Assembly: GCA_035528065.1 (NCBI GenBank)
Contig: DATKZH010000558.1
Location: 1 to 64,000 of the forward strand
From: DATKZH01 sp035528065
GTDB lineage: Bacteria > Planctomycetota > Planctomycetia > Pirellulales > Thermoguttaceae
DNA length: 64,000 nucleotides
Reading direction: 5' to 3'
Positions 56,945 through 64,000 of this stretch are shown here, piece by piece. The translations under genes were made by a program, and so were the position numbers. The notes under the pieces are model-generated. The model searched no databases. It was given only the letters and a program-made list of their open reading frames with translations, and had not been told where the DNA came from. Position 1 is the stretch's first letter. Each line of letters opens with the position of its first letter.

Positions 56945-58480
56945 GCTCAGCCCGCTGGCCAGCGCCTTGGCCGTGGCGTTGAGGATCGCCTCGGAGGTGA
57001 TCGTGGCGCTGGTGGTCGCATCGACGCCCTTGACGCCCTGCTTCTCGATGATCTTCCGGGGGGTGTCGGTCAGGGCCGTGTAGTACTGTTTCTCCTTGTG
57101 GCCGGTCACCCGGACCGACTCGATCCGGCCGCTTCGGACGGTCACCTCGACGTGCACCTGGTCGGCGTAGCCGGGGCTGGCGGCGCGATACGTGCCGTCG
57201 GCCACGCGATCGAGGTCGAGCATGTCGAAGATCTTGATTCCCTCGACGTTCGCCCGGGCCCGCTGATGGTTTCGCTCGATCCGCTGCTTGGCCCTGCCGG
57301 TGGCCGGGACGTCCAGGACCTTCTGGTAGTACGCGATCGCCTGTTGATACTGGCCGTCGATCCGGCAGGCGTCGCCGGCGTAGAGATAGGCCATGTCGCG
57401 GAAGGGGCCGCGCCCGGCCGCTTCCGCGATTCTCAAAGCTCGGGTGGTTTCCCCCATGTCGGCCAGTAGCTTGATCGTGGAGTAGTAGACCGGGATCTCG
57501 TCCAGCAGGTCCAAGGCCATCTGCCGGTTGCCCAGCTTCCAGTAGCAGTCGGCCAGATTGACGCCGTGGGGAGACTGGCTCCCCGGCCCCACGCCCGCCT
57601 GCCGCCACCAGAACGCCGCCCGGGCGTAGTCCTGCAAGAGAAGGTAGTATAAACGCCCCAGCGTGGTCATCGCCCGGGTGCGCTTCTCGCGGTCGTCCTG
57701 GTGCCGCTCGAGCAGGTAGTGGACGAAGCGGACCCCCTCCCGCCACTTGCCGGGATTGGGCTGGATGACGTCCCAGAGGTATTGGCCCACGTTCTTCTGC
57801 GCGTTCCAGGGCGGCGGGGGCTTCTGAGGCCACGAGAGGTCGAGCGTCTTGGGAAAGTCCAGGGGCACGGAATCCCACCAGTCGGGCGGCGTGCGGCCCA
57901 GCCGGTCGATCAGTCCCTGGATCTCCGCGGGGCTCCGCTCGATGCCCAACGGCGCGGCCGCCGAGGCGTCCAACCCCGTCGACGATCCGCCGTCGCCGCC
58001 GGCCGGCTCGCTCACGACCTCGCGCTTCCCGCCGACCGTGATCGCGCGGATCCGCGAGAGCGCGTATTTCCGGGAATAGGTGCGGCCCGCCACGGTGGTC
58101 TCGAGGGTGACGTGCTTGCCGTCCCGGGCGGTGACCCGGCCCTCGACCGTGGCGCCGCCGAGCAGCTCGATCGCGGCGTCCGTCGACGCGGAGGCGGCCA
58201 TGCCGACCGTGCCGCCAACGTTTTGGGGCTCCTTCCCCGCGTGCTGCTTGACAAACGCCTGATCCGCGGCGCTGAGCGTCTCCAAGTCGATCGAGACGAC
58301 CTGCCCGTCCGCCCTCTTCAGGCGAACCACTCCGTCGCGCAAGTCGACGAGCTCTGCCTCGGTCTGGTGTTCCCCCGTGCTGTCGGTCCACGTCCTGACG
58401 TCGGGGTAGGCGTCGCTTGAAACGAGGGAGACTGTCGCTGCCAGGAAAACTGCGCGCGCAAAACGTCTCGTGACAGACAC
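56939..58480 (-). CDS. SHD1-TPR-FMN-binding domain protein
   Basis: About 513 residues. I prefer the GTG at 58480 (AAAGGTG with 6-base spacing; MSVTRRFARAVFLAATVSL then reads as a signal peptide) to the GTG at 58489. After the signal comes an SHD1/SLA1-homology domain (RTWTDSTGEHQTEAELVDL, LKRADGQVVSIDLETLSAAD), a middle region with TPR-like helices (about 265-400), and a C-terminal FMN_bind domain with VRSGRIESVRVTGHKEKQYY and the covalent-flavin-type VDATTSATITSEAI. FMN_bind domains occur in RnfG, NqrC and NosR. It lies directly upstream of the polyferredoxin, so a NosR-like split complex is likely. Confidence 0.78.
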   Translation of the reverse strand: MSVTRRFARAVFLAATVSLVSSDAYPDVRTWTDSTGEHQTEAELVDLRDGVVRLKRADGQVVSIDLETLSAADQAFVKQHAGKEPQNVGGTVGMAASASTDAAIELLGGATVEGRVTARDGKHVTLETTVAGRTYSRKYALSRIRAITVGGKREVVSEPAGGDGGSSTGLDASAAAPLGIERSPAEIQGLIDRLGRTPPDWWDSVPLDFPKTLDLSWPQKPPPPWNAQKNVGQYLWDVIQPNPGKWREGVRFVHYLLERHQDDREKRTRAMTTLGRLYYLLLQDYARAAFWWRQAGVGPGSQSPHGVNLADCYWKLGNRQMALDLLDEIPVYYSTIKLLADMGETTRALRIAEAAGRGPFRDMAYLYAGDACRIDGQYQQAIAYYQKVLDVPATGRAKQRIERNHQRARANVEGIKIFDMLDLDRVADGTYRAASPGYADQVHVEVTVRSGRIESVRVTGHKEKQYYTALTDTPRKIIEKQGVKGVDATTSATITSEAILNATAKALASGLSG

Positions 58481-58889
58481 AAGTGGCACCTTTCGAATCT
58501 GGACTTAGCTGGTCGTGAAGGTCCGGTCGGGAGCATCCCGCCGCGGTCGCGGGCGGGCTTGCGTCGGCGGAAATCATCGATAGTACCAGCTTGCCCCTAT
58601 GTTTCAAAGCCCCTTCAAAGGGCAGGGAGGATCCGGGGCCCGTACGGTCGCCGAGGCGAATTCTCGCACCGCTGCTCGTGTCGGCCGTCGCTTCGCCCGC
58701 CGGTGCCGCCGGGCCGACGCTTTGGCCCCGCCGGGCCGGTGTTTGCAGACACGCGTTTCCGGCTGTTGAGACCTATGCGCCAGGAGGGTATCCTGGAGGC
58801 CGATCTTCGGAGCACAGCACAGACGGGTTGAGCCTCCTCGACCCTCAGCCGGTCTCCGCTCCCGCAATCGCGCGAAACGAGGACGAGCC
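58481..58889. other. Divergent intergenic region, no gene recognised
   Basis: 409 bp between the FMN-binding protein gene and a sulfatase gene. No conserved-looking frame, repeat or clear promoter pair was found. Confidence 0.4.
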
Positions 58890-60419
58890 ATGAACACGCA
58901 TTCTGTCACCAGACAGCGACTGCCACCGGCCGATCGGCTCCTCCAGGCGGCACGTTGGCCGGTTGTTGCCCTGTTGCTCGCGGGCTTGGGCACCGTGCGG
59001 GCGCAGGCCGCTCGCCCGAACGTCGTGCTGATCCTGACCGACAACCACGGCGCGTGGACACTCGGCTGCTACGGCAACCCGGACGTCAAAACGCCGCACG
59101 CGGACCGGCTCGCCGCCGAAGGGGTGCTGTTCAACCGCTGCCTGGCCAACAACGCCGTCTGCTCGCCCACGCGGGCGAGCCTTCTGACCGGGCTGATGCC
59201 CTGCCAGCACGGCGTGCACCGCTACCTCGGCGCGGGAGGCGCGCAGATCGGCCCCGGCGCGTACAACACGCTCGCCGAGTTCGACACGCTCCCGTCGCTC
59301 CTGGCCGACGCGGGCTACGTGTGCGGGCTGTCGGGCAAGTGGCACCTCGGCGATAACCTGCACCCGCAGGAAGGATTCAGCTTCTGGGTCACCAAGCCGC
59401 ACGGCCACAGCCAGGGGTTCTACGATCAGGAGGTCATCGAAAACGCGGAGATCCGCGTCGAGCCGACCTACCTGACCGACTACTGGACCGACCGCGGCAT
59501 CGAGTTCATCGAGGCGAACCGGGACCGGCCGTTCTTCCTGTTCCTGGCGTACAACGGGCCCTACGGCCTCGGCGGCGCGATGCGCGAGCCGATCCGCAAC
59601 CGGCACAAGGAGACCTACGCCGACGCGACCCTCCCCTCCTTCCCCCGCGATCTGCCGGCCCATCCCTGGAACCACAACTACGGCAAGTGGGTCGGCGATC
59701 TGGAGGTGATTCGCAAGTACGCCGCGGAAGTGAGCGGGGTCGACGACGGCGTGGGCCGCATCATGGCGACCCTCAAGCGGCTCGGCCTCGACGAGAACAC
59801 GCTCGTCGTCTTCACCGGCGACCAGGGTCTGGCGGGCGGACACAGCGGCTTCTGGGGCATGGGCGATCACACCCGGCCGCTTACGGCCTTCGACTGGACC
59901 ATGCACGTGCCGCTCATCTTCCGGCATCCCGCAAAAATCCCCGCCGGCCGGCGCGTCGACCTGCTGGTGAGCAACGTCGACTTCATGCCCACGATGCTCG
60001 ACTACCTGGGGCTCTCCTGGAAGAACGCGTCGCAGCCCAAGTCACCCGGCCGGAGCTTCGCCGCGGCGCTCGCGGGGCAAGAGATCGAGAACTGGGACAA
60101 CACGATCTACTACGAGTTCGAGAACGTCCGCGCCATCCGCACCGACGGGTGGAAATACATCGAGCGGCTCCGGCAGGAGCCCAACGAGCTGTACGACCTG
60201 GGCAAGGACCCCGGCGAGCTGGACAACCTGATCGACGCGCCCGAGCAGGCCGAGATCCAGAAGGAGCTGGCCCAACGGATGCACGCCTACTTCGACCGGG
60301 TCGCCGATCCGAAGTGGGACTTGTGGAAAGGGGGCACGTCGAAGACCGGGCTGATGATGCGCAAGGTGTTCGACAACCCCGGCCCGTGGCGGCCGAAGGG
60401 GAAGACCGAGGAGAAGTAG
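58890..60419 (+). CDS. Secreted sulfatase (type I, Cys-type)
   Basis: 509 residues. Long N-terminal signal (to about residue 40), then ARPNVVLILTDNHGAWTLG with metal ligands Asp51 (second position Asn52, where many sulfatases have Asp). The active site CSPTR (Cys91-Arg95) is of the kind converted to formylglycine, followed by GLMP; the SGKWHLGD motif is present. GDQGLAGGHSGF supplies the second metal pair. C-terminal half carries a normal sulfatase tail (NELYDLGKDPGELDNL). Substrate not predictable. Not fused to any binding domain. Confidence 0.93.
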   Translation: MNTHSVTRQRLPPADRLLQAARWPVVALLLAGLGTVRAQAARPNVVLILTDNHGAWTLGCYGNPDVKTPHADRLAAEGVLFNRCLANNAVCSPTRASLLTGLMPCQHGVHRYLGAGGAQIGPGAYNTLAEFDTLPSLLADAGYVCGLSGKWHLGDNLHPQEGFSFWVTKPHGHSQGFYDQEVIENAEIRVEPTYLTDYWTDRGIEFIEANRDRPFFLFLAYNGPYGLGGAMREPIRNRHKETYADATLPSFPRDLPAHPWNHNYGKWVGDLEVIRKYAAEVSGVDDGVGRIMATLKRLGLDENTLVVFTGDQGLAGGHSGFWGMGDHTRPLTAFDWTMHVPLIFRHPAKIPAGRRVDLLVSNVDFMPTMLDYLGLSWKNASQPKSPGRSFAAALAGQEIENWDNTIYYEFENVRAIRTDGWKYIERLRQEPNELYDLGKDPGELDNLIDAPEQAEIQKELAQRMHAYFDRVADPKWDLWKGGTSKTGLMMRKVFDNPGPWRPKGKTEEK

Positions 60420-60617
60420 CAGGGGCGCGGATGTGATCCGGCGATCCGTGTCCCCCTTCCCCTCGTGCCGAGGCTCTACTTGGGCACGCTATGCCACGTG
60501 CGCTCTGCCTGCCTGGAGCGAGGCGGAACCTCGCGTACCCCCCGAGGAGGGATTCTGCAAACCGTCTTCTCACGCTATGATCCGCCCTTTCAGTTCGAGG
60601 GTCCGGAGACAATCGCG

Positions 60618-61085
60618 ATGTGGCTGCTGACCGTCCTGTTGCTCGTGATTTCGAACGTGTTCATGACGTTGGCGTGGTACGGGCACTTGAAGTTCAAGAC
60701 GTCCGCGCTCTGGATGGCCATCGTTGTCAGTTGGATGATCGCGCTGGTGGAATACTGCTTTCAGGTTCCCGCCAACCGTATCGGGCACAACGCCGGGATT
60801 GCCGCCGCGCAGCTAAAGACCATCCAGGAAGTGATCACGCTCGTGGTCTTCTGTTTATTCTCCGTGTGGTACTTGAAAGAACCGATGAGGTGGACCTACG
60901 TCGTGGGATTCGTGTTGATCGCCTCCGGGGCCTTGTTCGTCTTTGCCCCCTGGCAGGAGCCGGCCAAACACGCCCCGAGGCCCGCTCCGGTCCAACAAGT
61001 GGAGCCGCCCGCGGTGGTCGCCACAGTCCCCGCGAAACCGGCAGAGGCCGGGCACGAGACCACGGACGTCGCCACGGCAGGCTAG
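60618..61085 (+). CDS. DUF486 (DMT-like) small membrane protein
   Basis: 155 residues: four helices from WLLTVLLLVISNVFMTLAWY to VGFVLIASGALFVFAPW, with the DUF486 signatures MTLAWYGHLKF and EYCFQVPANRIGH. A C-terminal Pro/Ala tail (about 115-155) is extra. GGAGACAATCGCG precedes the ATG. Function in the family is unknown. It stands between two sulfatase genes. Confidence 0.82.
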   Translation: MWLLTVLLLVISNVFMTLAWYGHLKFKTSALWMAIVVSWMIALVEYCFQVPANRIGHNAGIAAAQLKTIQEVITLVVFCLFSVWYLKEPMRWTYVVGFVLIASGALFVFAPWQEPAKHAPRPAPVQQVEPPAVVATVPAKPAEAGHETTDVATAG

Positions 61086-61619
61086 TGACTCGTCAAGGGT
61101 CGTTTCACGCCGTCGTTCCCACGCCTTCAGGCCGTGAGAAAATCGACTTCAACACGCTCGCAGGTAGAAGACCCGTATTGCCAGCAGTGCTATCCTTACC
61201 GTATGTTGTGGTTGCCAGATAGCGTTGCGTGATTCTGGGACTTCGCCATCGGCCTCGAGCCGCCTCCCGAAGCGTGGCCGTGGAGGCCGGATGTCCCGGT
61301 ATCGTGCAACTCCATTTGGCTTTGCCTCACCGATTTCTTCACAACCTCTTCGCGTCCGGCGGACGCCGCGGGGTGTGGCTGATTGGCGCCGGGAATGTCT
61401 GGACGTACAGCGTCCGATATTCCCCCTCGTGCCCAGGCTGGCTATGCCCGGACACGCCGTGCCGTGCAGGCTCCGCCTGCCCACGGCGAGACGGAGCCTC
61501 GCACACGGTGCGTTCCCGGGAAGAGCCCCGGGGGCAAGTGGGCGAGGGAAACGAGGTCGAGGAAGGAGCAGAGGAAACGACCAGGAGACAACGACACGCT
61601 TCTTGCGGGAGATCATGAG
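61086..61619. other. Intergenic region with decayed palindromes
   Basis: 534 bp without a recognisable gene. It holds degenerate copies of the CGTTCC/GGCTCCGCC repeat seen at 15.4 kb (for example GCAGGCTCCGCCTGC at 61467-61481). Confidence 0.45.
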
Positions 61620-63077
61620 ATGACCATTCGAATCCGCGTTGTGTTGACACTGGCGATCGGTCTCTGCGCTTCCGTCGCGAATTCCGCGGAATCGCAGCGC
61701 CCGCCCAACTTCATCCTCATCGTCACCGACAACCTGGGCTACGGCGACATCGGGCCTTTCGGGTCGAAGGTCCACCGCACGCCCTGTCTCGACCGGATGG
61801 CGGCCGAGGGGACGAAGTTCACGCACTTCTGCGTCACGGCCGGCGTGTGCACGCCGTCGCGGGCGAGCTTCATGACGGGCTGCTACGCCCAGCGCGTCGG
61901 CCTGGCCGACACGGACCCGGACGGCATCGTGCTCCGCCCGGTTTCCCGCAACGGCCTGAATCCCGACGAGATCACGATCGCCGAAGTGCTGAAGCAGCGG
62001 GGGTACGCCACCACGATCATCGGCAAGTGGCACCTCGGCGACCAGCCGCCTTTCCTGCCCACGCGCCAGGGGTTCGACTCCTACTTGGGCATCCCGTACA
62101 GCGACGACATGACGGCCGACAAGCGTCCGCAGGGCGAGTGGCCGCCGCTGCCGTTGATGGAGGACGAGCGCGTGATCGACGCGCCCGTCGACCGCAACCT
62201 GCTCACCAAGCGCTACACCGAGCGGGCCCTGGAGTACATCGAGGCGAACCGCGACCGCCCGTTCTTTATCTATCTCCCCCAAGCCATGCCCGGGAGCACG
62301 GCCGCCCCGTTCGCCAGCGAGGCATTCCGGGGTAAAAGCGCCACCGGCCCGTGGGGCGACTCGATCGAGGAGCTCGACTGGTCGACGGGCCAGATCCTCG
62401 ACAAGCTCGAATCGCTGGGAATCGAGAAGCACTCGCTGGTGATCTGGACCTCCGACAACGGGGCTCCCACGACGGGCAAGCCCGACGATCTCAGCCGCGG
62501 GTCGAATGGGCCGCTTTTTGGGCGGGGCTACACCACGGCCGAGGGCGCGTTCCGCGTGCCGACCATCGCCTGGTGGCCCGGCACGGTCCCGGCCGGGCGC
62601 GTTTGCGACGAGCTGGCGACCAGCATGGACCTGTTGCCCACGTTCGCCCTGCTCGCCGGCACCAAGCCGCCGGACGATAGGATCATCGACGGGAAGGACG
62701 TCCGGCCGCTGCTCCTCGGCCGGCCGGGGGCCCAATCGCCCCATGCGGCGTTCTACTACTACTTCGGCAACGAGCTCCACGCGGTGCGCTCCGGGCCCTG
62801 GAAGCTCTTCGTCCCGCGCGACCCGCCGACGCGCCACCCGCATCATCGCCGTCGAGGGCCGTCGCCGCCGGTGCTGTTCAACGTGGCCGAGGACGTCGGC
62901 TGCGAGAGGAACGTCGCCGAGCAGCATCCCGACGTGGTCCGGCGCCTGATGGGCCTGGCCGAGCAAGCGCGCGCCGACCTGGGAGACCTCGACAAGCCGG
63001 GCGCCGGAGGGCGCCCGGTGGGGCGCTTCGAGAACCCGACGCCGCGGGTGCGTCCGTTGCGAGGCGAAGCGTCGTAA
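61620..63077 (+). CDS. Secreted sulfatase, arylsulfatase A-like
   Basis: 485 residues. A signal peptide (1-23) precedes RPPNFILIVTDNLGYGDIG with metal ligands and CTPSRASFMTG (Cys77) for formylglycine formation; GKWHLGDQPPFLP and WTSDNGAPT complete the active site. The start at 61620 has GGGAGATC upstream and overlaps no other gene. No sulfatase-maturating enzyme gene occurs in the window. Substrate unknown. Confidence 0.92.
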   Translation: MTIRIRVVLTLAIGLCASVANSAESQRPPNFILIVTDNLGYGDIGPFGSKVHRTPCLDRMAAEGTKFTHFCVTAGVCTPSRASFMTGCYAQRVGLADTDPDGIVLRPVSRNGLNPDEITIAEVLKQRGYATTIIGKWHLGDQPPFLPTRQGFDSYLGIPYSDDMTADKRPQGEWPPLPLMEDERVIDAPVDRNLLTKRYTERALEYIEANRDRPFFIYLPQAMPGSTAAPFASEAFRGKSATGPWGDSIEELDWSTGQILDKLESLGIEKHSLVIWTSDNGAPTTGKPDDLSRGSNGPLFGRGYTTAEGAFRVPTIAWWPGTVPAGRVCDELATSMDLLPTFALLAGTKPPDDRIIDGKDVRPLLLGRPGAQSPHAAFYYYFGNELHAVRSGPWKLFVPRDPPTRHPHHRRRGPSPPVLFNVAEDVGCERNVAEQHPDVVRRLMGLAEQARADLGDLDKPGAGGRPVGRFENPTPRVRPLRGEAS

Positions 63078-63113
63078 CGAGGCGAAAGTGCTCGCCGCTG
63101 ACGCCGCCTCGAT

Positions 63114-64000
63114 TCATGGGGGAGCCGATTGACGGGCGGGCTCGCGGCGCTGGTAGCGCTGGATCTGCTCTCGGATCCCGCCGGCCGCGGCCTCGTTTCC
63201 TTTGGCCAGGGCGATCTGAAGCGCCCGCTCGGCGACGGAGACGGCATCGGGGAATCGACCCATCTCGGCGTACGCCTGCGAGAGGACGACCAGCGCCATG
63301 GGGTCTTCGTAGCGGGTCAACCGGCAGGCCCTCGTGGCCAGCTCGGCCGCCTCCTCGCCGCTGCGGAGCGTGGGGTTATTGCTCGTCGCCCGGATCGCGG
63401 CCAGCTCCAACAGGGCCATCAGGAGATTGGGATCGAGCTCGAGCGCGCGGCGATAGTGCGTTACGGCCTGATCGAGCCTCCCCTCGCTGACAAAAGCGTT
63501 GCCGAGGGAATAGACCGCCCTGGCGTCGTCCGGCTCGAGGCGGACCGCCTCGGCAAGGTGCTTCTCGGCCTCGGCGAGGTTGCCGAGGTCCATGGAGACG
63601 ATTCCCAGGCGGAAATGGGCTTTGGCCAGCTTTGGATCGAGCCGCACGGCCTCGCGGAACGAGTCCGCGGCCTCCTGGAGCCTCCGCTGCTCAGCCAGCA
63701 CGGTGCCCAGACCCTCGTGGGCGCGCGCGTCGTCGGGCGAAAGCTCCATTGCCCGAAGAAACTGGGCCGTCGCTTCTTCGTGCTCCCCGAGCTGCGTCAG
63801 GCTGACCCCCAAGCCGACGTGCGCTTCTACGTTTGTCGGGTTCATCTTGAGGGCCTGGCGGAATTCCCTCGTTGCGTCCAGGTGATAGTCCTGCTGCGCG
63901 TTGAGCAGTCCGGCGCGAACCAGGGAGGCGTCGTCGACGAATCGCTGGCGGATCGTGCGGATCGCGTCGGGCGGGGCGTTGACGAACTCCGGGATGTTCG
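63114..64000 (-). CDS. TPR protein, 5' end beyond the window
   Basis: The frame stays open to the last base, so only the C-terminal ~295 residues are seen. Tetratricopeptide repeats of 34 residues follow one another (e.g. AHVGLGVSLTQLGEHEEATA, AHEGLGTVLAEQRRLQEAAD, AVYSLGNAFVSEGRLDQAVT); the end (RYQRREPARQSAPP) is irregular. An in-frame ATG at 63845 lies inside a repeat and is not the start. A protein-protein interaction scaffold; partners unknown. Confidence 0.85.
   Translation of the reverse strand, partial: NIPEFVNAPPDAIRTIRQRFVDDASLVRAGLLNAQQDYHLDATREFRQALKMNPTNVEAHVGLGVSLTQLGEHEEATAQFLRAMELSPDDARAHEGLGTVLAEQRRLQEAADSFREAVRLDPKLAKAHFRLGIVSMDLGNLAEAEKHLAEAVRLEPDDARAVYSLGNAFVSEGRLDQAVTHYRRALELDPNLLMALLELAAIRATSNNPTLRSGEEAAELATRACRLTRYEDPMALVVLSQAYAEMGRFPDAVSVAERALQIALAKGNEAAAGGIREQIQRYQRREPARQSAPP

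Overview
The window looks like chromosomal DNA of a high-GC Gram-negative planctomycete, probably of the Pirellulales/Thermogutta type. The evidence is two signal-peptide sulfatases, an FG-GAP (VCBS) repeat protein, an SHD1 (SLA1 homology) domain protein, a ceramidase-like hydrolase, a FadL porin, very large Ser/Thr-kinase hybrid sensors, and palindromic interspersed repeats (CGTTCC...GGAACG types) between genes. The taxonomic call is inference. The gene set suggests an anaerobe or microaerophile that meets oxygen: superoxide reductases, rubrerythrin, rubredoxin, a flavodiiron protein and cytochrome bd are all present. No rRNA, tRNA, CRISPR array, transposase or integrase was recognised by eye.

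Layout. 1-4003: a minus-strand secreted FG-GAP repeat protein divergent from a ceramidase-like secreted hydrolase. 4342-26463: a co-directional island of 18 genes, nearly all for oxygen and ROS defence. It runs PerR-type regulator, ferritin, 2-Cys peroxiredoxin, desulfoferrodoxin, transhydrogenase (pntAA-AB-B), rubrerythrin, an ArsC/PTS enzyme I fusion, a DUF255 thioredoxin-fold protein, an SO_0444-like permease, an FprA flavodiiron protein, rubredoxin, a tiny CxxC protein, a ZIP metal transporter, cydAB, a di-heme peroxidase, a 12-heme membrane-anchored cytochrome, and a Tat-exported second desulfoferrodoxin. 26643-34236 (minus): SpoIIE-type phosphatase, acetolactate synthase, sdhCAB and a GT4 glycosyltransferase. 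34881-39483: an RND efflux adaptor and pump; 39692: a small ferredoxin.

40369-52652 is a signalling region: a receiver-histidine kinase, a 1995-residue Ser/Thr kinase-AAA-GAF-histidine kinase-double receiver protein, a PhcB-like (3-hydroxy fatty acid methyl ester type) methyltransferase, a FadL-type outer-membrane channel, an HD-GYP response regulator and an Hpt protein. It could be a lipid-signal (quorum sensing) circuit; this is a hypothesis. 53157-58480: a C69 dipeptidase, then on the minus strand an SHD1/FMN-binding protein and a NapH-NapG-like fused polyferredoxin that together look like a membrane electron-transfer module. 58890-64000: two sulfatases flanking a DUF486 membrane protein, and a TPR protein cut by the window end.

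How the genes may work together: superoxide is reduced by cytosolic and periplasmic superoxide reductases, peroxide by rubrerythrin, peroxiredoxin and the di-heme peroxidase, and O2 by the flavodiiron protein and cytochrome bd. Rubredoxin and the proton-translocating transhydrogenase (NADPH) supply electrons, ferritin stores iron, and a PerR-like sensor is placed first. The transcription units are inferred from spacing only.
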